Part shown: piece after piece, positions 34,736 to 46,262 of the stretch | Layout: every line of letters starts with the position of its first letter | How positions within the stretch are numbered: position 1 is the stretch's first letter | Source: Nectonema munidae | Lineage: Eukaryota; Nematomorpha; Nectonematoida; Nectonematidae | Direction of reading: 5' to 3' | Length of the DNA stretch: 64,000 nt | Assembly (NCBI GenBank): GCA_030549495.1 | Contig: JAUIRK010000993.1 | Coordinates: 1,285,501-1,349,500 of the forward strand | Position numbers and translations under genes: made by a program | Notes under the pieces: generated by a model | What the model was told of the DNA's origin: nothing | Seen by the model: the letters and a program-made list of their open reading frames with translations, nothing else | The model's database searches: none

Positions 34736-37123
34736 TGTAAAATTTGAATATATCTGATTTGTACGGATCACAAAAATTATCTGATATAACTGAATACCCG
34801 ATATATCCTAATTTAACATATGAGTTCAGAATTTTTTGTTATCAAATAAATCACTAGATACATAAAATCATCAATTAAAATCATATTAGAATTAAAATTA
34901 AATTTTTAGATCTTAACGATTTATTTAACCAAAAAATATGACAATATCACAAAAATAAGGCATAAGAAATTGTATTTATTTATGAACAAAAGTGAGAAGG
35001 AGCAAGAAAAAACGAAACAAATCAGAAAATACATGTTTGCATCATATGTCGATTACTTCATTACAAATATAATATTTATTTAAGAATATTGATGTACCAC
35101 ACGATTGAAAAAAGTCTGTAATAATAGACTGCTTTGATTTTAAGGCTGATTGTGTTAGGACCAGCTTCTCAAACTGCTCTGCTATTTGTGAAATACCTTC
35201 GTGATCATCGCAAGAAAAAGAAATCTTCTAACACAGTCAATAGCATGAAGCGCATCTAACCTGGTTTGATCAGGGAAAGATTGAGATTCGATAGAAGTAA
35301 TCTAGATTATTCGAGACTGTGCGTTGATCAGAAATTGCATCAATTATTTCGGAATCAGTTAGCGTAGCTATGACATCATCAACATCTGCATCATATTAAT
35401 GTAAATCATGCATTGATGGTATATCACAAAGTTTCTTTTCAAGTTGACTCCATACATTTCTGAACTCTATTTGTTCATCATCAAAATTTCTAAAATTCTT
35501 CAATGTCAACATCAGTGAAAACAAAACCCACCTTGTTGTAACAATTTTAAACGGTTTTTTGCTTTACCATAGACCATGCAGATTTTACTGTAAACAGGCA
35601 ATTGAGTAATCTCACTGGAGATCTTGATTTGCTTCAGCTGCTTCTAATCCTCGTGTAGCTAAAATTTTTCTGTAGTGGAAGTTAAAATTTTGAATGATGC
35701 CTGCCTGCATGGGCTGTGTACACGATGTTGTGTTCGGTGGAAGAAAAGAAATTCTATGTTCTCGAGTTCTAAGAGTGGTACAGTTATCAAGAATCATAGC
35801 AATTTTTCGATCTTCTTTCCTCATCCTTTCATCTACGTTTCTAATCCATTTCTCAAATACATCGCTGCGCATCCATGCTTTTTTATTGAACTTGTATTCC
35901 ACAGGTGTACGTAAGATGTTTCTAAATGCATGAGGATTTTGAAATTTTTCAATTGCAAGTATAGGGAGTTTGTCGCTCCCATTCATATTCGCACGAACCA
36001 ACAGAGTAATTCTTTGTTTAGGCTGTTTTTGTCGTGGTAATTCTGTCCAATAAATGATAGAGAATTTTCGGGAAGCATTTGCTAATATAATCCGGCTTCG
36101 TCGGCGTTATAAATATCTGAAGATTTCTAATTTTGTAGAATGTTTTTTATATCTCTTTCTTTCCAAGCTTGAACAACATTTAAATCAACACCACCTGACT
36201 CTCCAGCTTAAAAAAATTTCCAATGGTTCATGTGATTTTCCACCTATCAATCCAGCTTCCAGATATACCAAACTGATAACCAAATTCCTTTGCAAAATAA
36301 TTGGCTTTTTGAATAAGCATCGATTTATCAATACCTAAATGAGGAAAAGAAGAGTACTGACGAAAGCACAATATAAGAGCCGCATCAACATCATCAAAAG
36401 TAGTTGATCTCACTCGTTTTTTTCATTAATTTTCTTTCCGTTGGCTTTTTCATAAAGTTCTCTAATTTTATGTCGATTTTTTATGAGATCAGATAAAGTT
36501 TGAGGTTTCATACTAAACTCTGCAGCTAAATCTAGCTACTTTGGTATTGAGATTCTTCTCATAGAACTTTATTATTTCATACTTTTCTTTCAATGTTTTT
36601 GTTTGTCGCTTTGGTTTGACTTTCTCTGCCATTTTTTAAAAAAGAAATAAAAGTTATTGAAAAATAATAAAAATCACCACATGGAATTTTCAAACAGCTT
36701 TTATTTAAGCCTTTGAATACAAACAATTATTTAATTCAAAACAATATAAATAAACATATAAAACAAAAATTATACTCTATATAATTATTGCTATAAAAAT
36801 TTTTTAAAATATAAATAGATTATAAAAGACTTTTGATGTTTATATAAAAATATAAACAAAATTAGAAACTTATGAGTTAGAAAAGTAAATTGTTAATCAA
36901 AAAGAAAATAAACAAATTTTATGTTCAATAAGTTTAAGTTATGTATTCTAAAATTTAATGCGATATACACGAATCATTTTTTGCTATTGGGATTATAGAA
37001 GTTATCCGATATATTTAATACCGCATCCTGTATATGCAATTTTTTTAACATGGAAAACAAAAAAAGATTGAGGCTGAAATATTTCTCCGATATATCTGGG
37101 TCCGATATATCCGATTTGTACTG
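34736..37123 (-). mobile_element. Tigger/pogo-type DNA transposon inserted in piggyBac
   Basis: The right end, reversed, reads CAGTACAAATCGGATATATC; the left end, TGTAAAATTTGAATATATCT, is an eroded match. Both sides have TA. About 2.4 kb, near the usual Tigger length. The minus strand carries the transposase: start at 36632 with MAEKVKPKRQTKTLKEKYEI (pogo helix-turn-helix), then a CENP-B-like region (GIDKSMLIQKANYFAKEFG, GSWIDRWK), then the DDE domain with FNKKAWM, MILDNCTTL (second catalytic Asp) and SFLPPNTTSCTQPMQAGIIQ. Stops and frameshifts interrupt the frame. Confidence 0.85.
35612..36001 (-). pseudogene. Tigger/pogo transposase DDE domain, open piece
   Basis: 129 codons containing the TLLVRANMNGSDK-like strand (VRANMNGSDKLP), a KAWMRSDVFEKWI helix, ILDNC with the second Asp, and LPPNTTSCTQPMQ, which in intact relatives reads LPPNTT...QP.D.GI. 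Here the third position before GI is Ala (MQAGI) where the family has Asp, so the catalytic triad is lost even in this open part. Confidence 0.75.
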
Positions 37124-37328
37124 TAATAGTTGCCAAGTGGATGGACATTGGACAGCTATGTCATAATATTATGTAGTTCTGTTTATGATGTTTTACATTA
37201 CAGAAAAGTTAAAAGATTTACCAAAAAAAAGAGGTAAAATGATTGAAATCCAATGTCCCAATTTAATTTTTTTCAATCTAATTTCCACATGGGAGGAGTG
37301 GATCGTTTGAATCCGAATATAAATATTA

Positions 37329-37468
37329 TTAACCCTTTCGTGCCCAGAAAAATCAGACGATATTTATTAAAAAGCAGAAGATTCATATACAAAACTATTT
37401 GAAAAAGCAGACGAAGGTAAAATTGTTTATGTATCATATATGATACACTGGTCACGAAAGGGGGGTAA
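37329..37468 (-). mobile_element. TTAA MITE, subtype C, inside piggyBac
   Basis: Reversed relative to subtype A. Ends CCCTTTCGTGCCCAG and CTGGTCACGAAAGGG, left flank TTAA, right flank GTAA. Palindrome TGTATCATATATGATACA at 37430-37447, next to the end that corresponds to the left end of subtype A. It keeps the shared CTTCGTCTGCTTTTTCAA interior. It interrupts the piggyBac frame just after the MGGVD block, so it is younger than that element. Confidence 0.8.
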
Positions 37469-37989
37469 AAAATAATATTATGTTTTTACTTGGATGCTTG
37501 ATGCAGCAATTTGTAATGCTTGGTATTTACAGAAGAAAGTGGCGGATTGAAATCTTTATTGGATTTCAGGAAAGAAATTTCAAGATGCTATTTAAATAAG
37601 TTTGGTAAAGCTCCTTTGATTTTCTCTCAATAGATGTAATAATGAAGAGAAAATGGATAAAAAGAATCATTTAATTTCTAAAACCAAGAATGGTAAAAGA
37701 AAATGTCAATTTGATGGCTATTTGGAAAGACCACCTACTGAATGTGTTGAATGTGACGTTGGACTTTGCCTCGCTTGCAATATAAAATATGATACACATC
37801 AAATTAACAAAATGGTAATAAATTTTTGCTATACATATACTAGGTAATATTTTTTCCTTAAATTTTTTTGTTACAAAAAAAGGCGAAACTAATAACAGAA
37901 TCATAAGAGATATATAATTTAAATATTTTTCATATATAATATCAAAAGAATCTACATGAATGCCCTCATTTCTGTGACACACAATATCA

Positions 37990-39460
37990 CAACGTTAACC
38001 TATCGGAGATAAAGTTAGTTTAGTAATTTGTTTTTGATTTGTCTTGAGTGAATCCTATGATAAACAGTTTTTTCAATTAAATATTTTTTGTGAATAAGCT
38101 TATTTAGATCCTTTAGTGACATTTTGAATTTTCTCCTATTTTTCTAATATTGTGTTTGGAAACTTGATTGCAACATTCTTCTAAATTACTATCAGAACTT
38201 ATTTATCAGATATCAAAAAATTATTATAAAACCTATAGAGTTTGAGTTAAATTTAAAAAAAATGAAGTTTTTTTAGTAAGTACACTCAAGAAAATCAACT
38301 TCAGTCTTATGATTGAAGATAGGAGAAACTAAAAAAAGGTAAAAAAAAATCCTTTCTGCATCTTGGATCAATTTATTTTATTTTCTCATATCCTAATTTG
38401 TAAAAAAAGTTAATAAATTGTAGAAAAAAAGATTACTTTTTAAAAAAATTCCGAAAGTGTAGATATCAATTTCAATCGGACTAAATTTGTCATTAAATCT
38501 GACAAATGTGTCAAAAAATGGCACACCTATTTTTTCAGAGAGCGAACAATAAAACTCACAAAAATTTTAATTGGCATTATAATTTAAATTTTTTTACTTG
38601 GGCTAATATGGGTTAATAGGGTTTCTTATGGCATAATAAAGTGTACACATTTGGAGTTCTAGGGGCTCGGATTGTTAAGCTTTTGATTAGAATCAAAATG
38701 AAAATCCTATGCATTTATGAATTTATCCCTAGATCATTTATAACTTACCCTACTCTTGAAAATTTAATTTCGTATGGTTTCGAGCACATAACGCTTCTGT
38801 ATCCTTTTTCCAAGGATTAATCGTAACCCTCTCGTCTAGAATTAATAGCCACAATTTGACTACACTACCCATTTTTGTTTCTTTTCTACTTTTTCTATAT
38901 TTTATTTTAAAAGTTTTTGTCTCAATTTTTCGGTTAGGGAAAAATTATTATCAGTCCATTTTTCTTAAGAGCCCTTTGAGTCCAAACTTTCTAAAAACTA
39001 ATCGTCTGAAATAACTAATTAATTAACAAATTAGCAGACTATAAACTAACAAGTTTATTATTAGCCAAATAACTATATTTTACTAAATTTTAACAATATT
39101 TTAGAAAAGTTTAGTGTATAATTAGATTTCTTAACAGTAACCGAAATAATATTTTAAAAAATTATTATATAATATATTATTCAGTAAAAAGTTTTACTGA
39201 AGAGAGATTTTTAGGCAAGCGCAATAATAATGACGTTTAACACACATAACTAAACTAAGAGTTATTAGTAAGTTAAATTAAGAGTTATACAAGAAATAGT
39301 ATTCAAAGAAATGGATTGATTTAAAACAAAAAAATCAAGCAAAACAGAGAAACTATCAGCTGGCTTTTTACTCTACAGTCTACACCAATTTTGAAGTTGA
39401 AAAAATTACAGAAAGAAGCATATATGTAACATAGGGTAAAAATAGTACGGAACTTTTCTT
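37990..39460. other. AT-rich stretch, no feature seen
   Basis: No protein-like frame or repeat end recognised. Confidence 0.4.
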
Positions 39461-39463
39461 TGA

Positions 39464-39832
39464 TCCAAAATCATTTTAATTCAAAAAGAAAATGTAAACA
39501 ATTTTCTACAAATAAAATCGAAAAAGATTAATCTAGATGGCGTTAAATTTTTACATAATATTTTTCAAGTCAATTCAAAGAAAGCTATTTTTGTTTTTCC
39601 AAAATTTAAGAAAGTTTATATCCAAAAATCAGAGCATCTTTGCTTAATTGACATTCTAGATCAATTAAGTAACCAAGAATTTGATTCAACTGGCAAAATA
39701 TCAAGCGAAGCACAAAAAATTGTATCAAAATGTGAGCACATTTTTGGGCTGTCTAGAAATGGCGTGAGACGGAGCAATCTTGTTTTGTTATGCCGCTGTT
39801 CTAAAATTATTTTCGAGTTTAAATCAATATGA
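39464..39832 (+). CDS. Open frame without a start codon, unassigned
   Basis: 122 uninterrupted sense codons from just after a TGA to TGA at 39830, with no early Met. It has protein-like composition: a basic first half, FVFPKFKKVYIQKSEHLCL, then a helix-rich part with ILDQLSNQEFDSTGKISSEA, KCEHIFGLSRNGVRRSNL and LLCRCSKIIFEF. No acceptor with a good pyrimidine tract is obvious at its left. It may be an exon or an unclassified transposon piece. Confidence 0.35.
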   Translation, partial: SKIILIQKENVNNFLQIKSKKINLDGVKFLHNIFQVNSKKAIFVFPKFKKVYIQKSEHLCLIDILDQLSNQEFDSTGKISSEAQKIVSKCEHIFGLSRNGVRRSNLVLLCRCSKIIFEFKSI

Positions 39833-40060
39833 AAGTAAGACCAATGCATAATTTTTATAAAAGAAGGAACAAAAACCCTATACTATATTCAACATGCTTG
39901 CACATGTATAAAAAGTTGAAATCAGAGTATGTAAACATGGATAATTGTTCAAGGTGAAACAACTTTCAATTTTATTGACATCATGGGCATATACATATTA
40001 TTTTTTTATTTTTATCACATTTCCTAGTCCCTCCTCCCTCAACCTTTTCGGTGCAGCAGG

Positions 40061-40200
40061 TAAAGGTACCGTCGGGTATTTTCATCGAGAGGCACTATTG
40101 TACCGCTTTTATCGAACCATGAGGAAAGGAGGTTTGATGCGGGATCGAAGCCAAGACGTTGAGTAATCGAAATCCTCTATCTAAGCAACCTTACTCACGC
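40061..40200 (-). repeat. tRNA-derived SINE
   Basis: Full-length copy in reverse orientation. It begins at 40200 with GCGTGAGTAAGGTTGCTTAG, has a degenerate B-box (CTTCGATCCCG), and ends in the GTACC..TTTACC tail at 40061. Confidence 0.7.
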
Positions 40201-40313
40201 CCCCTTGTAGGATAAGCAAGTTTGTTCTTTGAAGTAATTTCAAATGTCGATTATATCATTAAACGTGATAATCGGTATGATGAAATTTGTTTATCATAAC
40301 CTAAATATAAGCT

Positions 40314-40583
40314 TTATTTTGTATAAAGAAGAGCTCGCCTATTTGTTAAATGAGGAAAAATTAACGTTTTGAACAACAGCATATTTACTCTAACCGGTAA
40401 AATATCATTTGCTTGCTTTGGTATGCTAAACAAACTACACATTGTACTACTCAAGTGAACAATATGGCGCTTCCAATTTAACTTGTTATTTATGATGAGA
40501 CGTAAAAAAGTAACATGGCTCACCCATTCGATATCAATATTTGCAAATATGTGAAAACGAGAATTTAACGTTGTGAAATCCAT
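40314..40583 (-). mobile_element. LINE reverse-transcriptase C-terminal fragment
   Basis: Open minus-strand frame with VSHVTFLRLIINNKLNWKRH (compare the conserved FLG..ID..L.W..HI of CR1/L2/Rex-type LINEs), then LPVRVNMLLFKTLIFPHL. A short isolated fragment. Confidence 0.6.
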
Positions 40584-40689
40584 ACCCTTGCTTACATATA
40601 TAAAGATAGTGTGTCTTTGATTGGGTTATTATCAAAAGAGTGACAAAATATAAAAAATTCAAAAGTTTTACCTACCTACCTATCCTTAC

Positions 40690-41110
40690 ATAAAAAACTA
40701 TTTTGATTTGTCGCTCTTTTAATCTCTATTTTAAGAGTGACAAATTATGTCACTCTTTTGATTTGTCACTCCTCTATTTTAAGACTGTCAAATTATGTCA
40801 CTCTAATGAACATCTCCCCTTTGATTTTACCTTTTCAGGCCCAGTGATGCAGCGATGTACCGAAAAATAAAAATCGCCTGCTTCAAGTTATATAAAATTG
40901 GATTGAAAACTAAATGGAAAGACCATTAGTTTTCAGAGACCTGGAATTTATCCCATTTGATTGCAGAAAAAACCGATGACATTTAGTTATTTAACACATT
41001 TGATCTCAGAAAAAGGAGACATTAACTCTTTTGATCCCAGAAAAACCAGACATTAATTCATTTAACTCTTTTGATCTCAGAAAAAGGGGATAACATTTAG
41101 AAATTTAACC
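40690..41110 (+). repeat. Two minisatellites
   Basis: 40690-40806: about two 55-base units with inverted halves (ATTTGTCACTCTTTTGA and AAGAGTGACAAATTATG). 40960-41105: about four units of 30-40 bases based on TTTGATCTCAGAAAAAGGAG and ACATTAACT. Confidence 0.6.
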
Positions 41111-41198
41111 AATTTTAGCTCGCACAAACTAGATGATATTGATTAATCTCTATTGAATTTCATTGGAAATTTAAGTTTGTCTGCGTTACACTACAGCA

Positions 41199-41518
41199 CA
41201 GGGCTCACCAAACTATGGCCCGTGAGCCAGAGCCGCTCGCGAAGTAAGTTTAACCGGCGGCCTGCAAGCTAAATTTTGATATTGATAGGTGTTACAAAAT
41301 AAGTAATTTTGAAATATATTGTGTTCTTTTCAGCTTTTTATTATCCTCACTCTATCAACGTTGTCACATCCATAGGGAAAACATCAAAAGGTTTGCTCAA
41401 GCAAGTATTAATAGGAATTCCACAATGCCAGTGTTTTTTTAACTTTTCAATTTTCCCGCCAGCATTTTTTAAATTTGCAGTAATCCTACCGGCTTCAAAA
41501 AAAGTTTGGTGACCCCTG
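41199..41518 (+). mobile_element. hAT-type MITE
   Basis: Ends CAGGGCTCACCAAACT and AGTTTGGTGACCCCTG are good inverted repeats with the CAGGG hAT start. The flanking 8-mers CTACAGCA and CTCTACAA match only partly. No coding sequence. Confidence 0.7.
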
Positions 41519-42062
41519 CTCTACAATAACAATAACCCAAAATGGGTTAATATAAAATAACGCTAAAATCTAGCAATCGTGTGCGTCATTGTAAGTTGGG
41601 TTAGAGCAGGTATATGAACAAATGACATTGAAAACAAGAAATATCCTCTTGAGCTCTTGAAGATATGAAGTAAAGATTATACATGGAGAGTCTTATGTGT
41701 GGCCACGCACTTTCTAACGTTGCTCTTTGCATGAAGTAAATTTAATCACTTGGTTTATTGGCTAAATTCAATAAATAGGAAACAGCATATCGACACTTTC
41801 AAAGTGAGGTCGAATTAATCGCAGCACGTCTCAAACTTATGTGACGATGCGCAGAATCAAGGACAACGGAATTTTATCGTTGACTGTTTTTTCTTAACAT
41901 TCCTCGTGGATGACACTGAAAGAAGGAGTGTTTATTGAATGAAAGTGAAAATATGTGAATTTTCAAGGTTGTCTTCTTCAAATGGCAAAGCAAACAAGTA
42001 GAGTATTGCTGTGGATCATTGTTATAAAGCAAAATAGTGGTGAGCTTTTGTTGCATGCATAC

Positions 42063-42193
42063 CGAGGTGGCATCATCATCATTGAGTGTAAATTGTGATA
42101 TAAACAAGACTTTCTCATGACTGCTGCTGCCTATGCTCGATATAGACCTGTTTTGAAGAGCATGAGGAAAAATTCTTAACGAAGGCGATATAA
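42063..42193 (-). CDS. Exon of an unrecognised gene
   Basis: 131 bases between TTTGTTCAAG (good pyrimidine tract) and ACCTCG|GTATGC, entered in phase 1 and left in phase 0. Encodes ISPSLRIFPHALQNRSISSI then GSSSHEKVLFISQF and TLNDDDATS. GC content and open frame stand out from the flanks. It joins in phase with the start exon at 48843. I do not recognise the protein. Confidence 0.4.
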
Positions 42194-43460
42194 CTTGAAC
42201 AAAATAAAAAATGACTTTTATGTGAAATTTTAACACTAAGAGGAGCAAAGGTGAACTTATAAAAATTTTCGATAAAAAACTGTCAAAGTGAACCAAAATT
42301 CGAAAAAGATCACATGTTATTAAATGACAAATTAACGCATTCAACCCTAATGACACGCCAAAGTCCCGTAAAATATAAATCATCTACTTTATGTTGTTAC
42401 TTGGTTTTAAAAAATTGGGTCCAATAGTTCTCGCTAAACACTTGACTACCTTTGATAACTTTAATCTTCAAATACAAATGAAAGTTATTTTAAAAGTAAA
42501 TGGCAAAAAGAAGAATACCTTTGTGAAAAGTTGCAAAATTGAATCTTTATAAAAATAGCACATATGAGGAACATTTCAAGAAAAGAAAGGAGCGGAAAAG
42601 GGGATTCCCAAATTAAAATACAAATATTGGAAAGTATGTTTCTAAAAATTGTTGCATTTTCGATATTATTCATTATTTTATGGGATTGTTTGTCCCCAAA
42701 ACACTATATTTTATCTATAAGTTAAATATGTCCTATATTTTTTAGAGTTGGCATCCAACACAACATTCATTCTTTGGCTAAATAATAATTAATAACATAT
42801 TAAACTGAAATTCCCGCAGAGAAAAATAAGTATAACATATGGGGATAATTTAGAAAATATATGATTGCTCGCGAAAATAACTTTGATTTACAGTATAAAG
42901 GTATGTATTGACAATCCCAATATATCAATTAATGTGCAATAATCTTCTTCAAGGTGGAACTAAAAGTGTAAGTAATAATTTGTGTGTCGTAAAGCGTTTT
43001 ATTCACTGTTCCAGTCTCTATATATTTTAATTGATAAACATGCTATTTATTGGAGAATGGAGAACACTGTGAATATTTTTAAAATGAACAATTGTTCTTG
43101 ATCAAAAAAAGAGAAGCAGGTGAATCACTATTTGATAAAGAAGAAAGTATTTCATTGATAAAAGAAAGTAACAATTTAAAAGAGCTTCTATTTTGTAAAG
43201 CGATGCTGGGTAAAAAAAGAGCGAGATTGTATGCAACTTCTTTCAAACAATTTAGTGTTTATTTATGACCAAAAATGGGATATTTAAAAAAAAAAGTTGT
43301 TTAAAAAAAATAGGGTCGATGAGTTAGTTCATTTACAAAGGCATTAATTTATATTCTTAATGTCACGATGTTGCAATGAAATACTATAAAGAATACGCGT
43401 AATGAAGAATTCAATTAAAATTTTATGAAACTTAAAAAACATGTACAAAACTAAAAGCTT
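42194..43460. other. AT-rich stretch, no feature seen
   Basis: Possibly intron of the gene whose exons are at 48843 and 42193. Confidence 0.3.
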
Positions 43461-43462
43461 TT

Positions 43463-43562
43463 TTAACCCTTTTAGGCACAATGTGTCCGAAAAATCCTCT
43501 ATATAAAAGCTCAAAAAGAAAGAAAGCAGAGGATAGAAAACCAATGCTTGAAAGGGTTTTAA
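43463..43562 (+). mobile_element. Short TTAA MITE, subtype E
   Basis: TTAA then CCCTTTTAGGCACAATG at the left; CCAATGCTTGAAAGGG then TTTTAA at the right. A near-palindrome, GGCACAATGTGTCC, lies by the left end. The interior has paired TCCTCT and GCAGAGGA, as in the copy at 2493. About 100 bp. Confidence 0.55.
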
Positions 43563-43851
43563 AAGGGGTTCACTATCCTGGAGAGATGGTAGGTAGGGCT
43601 GGGAATTAAAGTATAGTATTGTCCACGACTATATAAAAAATCACTTTAAAAGAACTGGTAGAATAGAATTTTTTGATAAACAAATTATTTTTGTTTGAAA
43701 TTAATTTTTTTTCCAATCATTTTAAATAAAATAGTATATCATTCAAGTTATAATACATCCTAATTATTTTCACTTTTTTCCAGGATGAAAGTATTGATTT
43801 GGCATTTTAACACACAAAAACGAACAAAAAAGAATATTGCAAGCACTAGAT

Positions 43852-44333
43852 CCATGTTTCTCAACGTGGACGATGTGGACCGACAAGAGGTCCACACTCT
43901 TTTTTGGGGGGTCCAGAACAAAAAATAACAATTTGTTGAAGAAAAGTTGTGAAATTGAAATAAATTCGATATATTATAGTAAAAAACTGAATTATATGTG
44001 AAAGCTTTCCCATTCTCATATCTTGTTGAATCATGTTTGATCCACGCCGTGCTCTTTGTCTGAATTGAAAAGATTATTTGAAAAATTTTCACTTTTATAA
44101 AATTTAATCAATTTATAATAGATAAGCAGGACTAAAAATGTATGCCATAAAAAATGAATTGAGTAAACAAATACCAAATACTGATTAAAAACGGTTAACT
44201 CGTTCTTATATTTTTGATAAATTAAACCACTTAAAAAATAAAAATGGTAGCAATAAAAAATAAGGGAGGGGTCCATCAAAAAGGTCAAAGTTTGAAAAGG
44301 GTCCATAAGAGAAATAAAGGTTAAGAATCCCTG
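43852..44333 (+). mobile_element. hAT-type MITE
   Basis: Left CCATGTTTCTCAACGTGGAC and right, reversed, CAGGGATTCTTAACCTTTAT are diverged inverted ends of the common hAT CAG.G.TTCTCAACC type. GGGGGTCC and GGGGTCCAT motifs occur inside each end. Confidence 0.6.
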
Positions 44334-44349
44334 CATGCTATAAGATTGT

Positions 44350-44430
44350 TTCCCGCTTCATCGGGAATCGAACTGAGAACCACTAGATAGGGAGACCCTA
44401 CGCTCCCACAACTAGAGCATCTGCCGACAT
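44350..44430 (-). repeat. tRNA-like sequence
   Basis: The minus strand reads GTCGGCAGATGCTCTAGTTG, later AGTTCGATTCCCGATG with a good B-box. It does not fold as a full tRNA by eye. Probably a SINE head of a family different from the one at 50083. Confidence 0.4.
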
Positions 44431-45043
44431 TATACATACATATTCTAGTATAGTAATACACACACTAGCATTCCATTAAACAAAACTTTTTTTCTTTATT
44501 TCAGTGAGAGATACTTGGAATAGTCAATAATCAAATCAATATGAATTGGAAACGGAAAAGCCTTTTTGCATAATTCAAGAAAGATATCTTTTCTTGTTGT
44601 TATCAAAATGGCGTTGAATGCGATGTGTGATGGAGACAATATAAAGAAGTGTGTAGACGACTTGCAAACGAATATCTTTGTAATTGAATATTTTTGTCGA
44701 TATATGAATATCGTTAAGACGATTTAAATTATATCGCTTAAATTTGCATCAATTGGAAAATCAGCTGCTTAGTGAATCCTGTCCGCATTCATCGTGAAAT
44801 TTTATGAAGGAGAGAAACAATTTTTCTAAAACATAATTTCCTCTCTACTTCATTTGACATAGAGAAATGGGGAAACAAATATCTTAAATTATTGTGTTAT
44901 TGAAAAGATAATGACACAATTAAAAGTCTAAAAACCTGTTTAAGTGGTATTATATCTAAGCCGCGTAGAGTGTTGAAAGTAATCTTATCAAATTTGAAGG
45001 ACCACATAAAGTCTGACTAAAAATAAAATTACACTAATTTGCA

Positions 45044-45121
45044 TAGATCCTTTATAACGCGGTTCGCGAAATCCAAGCCACAAATCCGCGTTATATTGGA
45101 TTCGGCGTTATAATGGATCTA
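45044..45121. mobile_element. Palindromic mini-element, Tigger-like ends
   Basis: 78 bp with ends TAGATCCTTTATAACGC and GCGTTATAATGGATCTA. The AACGCGGTTCGCG motif recalls mammalian and arthropod Tigger-derived MITEs inserting at TA. Confidence 0.55.
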
Positions 45122-45268
45122 CATATGGTATTATATTTAACTATTAGTGTAGTCAACTTTATCCCATAAAGTTTGACTTAATTTAAAATTGCATTAATCT
45201 CTCGATGTGAAATAATATCGAAGTGTTTGGATAGAAAATCTCACCTTCTTATGGTTCATAGTTAAAAG

Positions 45269-45390
45269 GCCAGAAAAGCAAAACGCCGAAAAACAAAACG
45301 TCCGAAATCAAAATATATTAGATATGTTCAAATCAATATTTGTATGTTTTAGTTTTCAGACGTTTTGGTTTTCGGACGTTTTGACCTGGC
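45269..45390. mobile_element. Foldback element built of AAAACGTCCGAAA units
   Basis: About 122 bp. Each arm starts GCCAG and then repeats AAAACG(T)CCGAAA two or three times in inverted orientation around an AT-rich centre. Family unknown. Confidence 0.6.
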
Positions 45391-45762
45391 ACCCCTTATT
45401 ATAATGCTAACTTTTTAAAGTAATTTATGTTTTCAATTTTCTTTTTTGTTTGATCTTTCTTTATTTTTTGAGGCTTCTTTTGATATACTGAGTTAATTAA
45501 GGCAACTTGTGACTGATCAATACCCACCCTGCTCTACACTTAGTTTCTATATTTTTCCAAAGCAGTGATTTGTGTATCTTGTTTTTTATATTTTTACTTT
45601 AACATTGTTTTTTCAAACAAGGTGTATATATAAATAGTATAGATATATGATTATGTATAAATCTATATATAATTCTGAATTGCATTATTTTTATCTATTT
45701 CTTCAATTCCAATGGTTGTACACGTTCAGCGGCTTTTAGTAGTCTTTTGTATGTGCCCGCCC

Positions 45763-46021
45763 CACTGGTGGATCCAAAGAGCGACCGCCTAGGCCTCGCC
45801 CACCCCTATGGAGTCAGGTCTCAAAAATTCTTGTTTAAATTTTTCACGGACCCTTCATTCATCAGGATTTGTATGGTATTGAAATTTCGTCTATTTGGTT
45901 TTTGTTAAGAAATGTTGACCGAGACGATGATGACAACGTCTGAACTTTAAAAAACCAACAAAATTATTATTTAAAATTTGCCCCCTCCCCCTTCTATAGT
46001 CAATTTCTGGATCCGCCACTG
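45763..46021. mobile_element. hAT-type MITE, GGATCC family
   Basis: Ends CACTGGTGGATCC and (reversed) CAGTGGCGGATCCAGAAATT. The flanking 8-mers share six positions. C-rich tracts sit inside each end. Confidence 0.65.
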
Positions 46022-46262
46022 GCCAGTCCATACTACACACACAACATATGCTATTACCATTTCATCAAGTTATTTGACATAATAGTAATTAATTACAGAT
46101 ATATTACCATTAATTTTTTTGTAACATCATGTTTATTTGTGCGTCTCCTTTATGTAATTAAATTTCTTACTTTCCTTCTTAAACTTTCAAGATAATTATT
46201 TTAAGCATTTGACGAAAGATTAATTATACAGAAGTAAAATTATAATAAAGGGTTGAATGCGG

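Larger units (their letters stand above)
33640..37860 (+). mobile_element. Dead piggyBac transposon, interrupted twice
   Basis: Plus-strand pieces of a piggyBac transposase in order: an acidic N-terminal TDED..DEDSGGY; VFVGILMIYWYATVPSKHLY; the catalytic block with DESMIEYFAKHPCKQ starting at 34331 and the GYLIHFVFYEGK block at about 34425. After the Tigger insertion come VAKWMD and HMGGVDRLN (37289, the MGGVD motif), and finally a Cys-rich C-terminal finger (CQFDGYLERPPTECVECDVG then LCLACNIKYDTH, 37690-37805). Stops and frameshifts break it in many places. Split by a Tigger/pogo element (34736-37123) and a TTAA MITE (37329-37468). Its own outer ends are not certain. Confidence 0.8.

Noticed and set aside
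41874-42383. 169-residue minus-strand open frame taken whole
   Set aside because: Only 42063-42193 lies between good splice sites and looks coding; the outer parts are AT-rich Phe/Leu/Ile filler.
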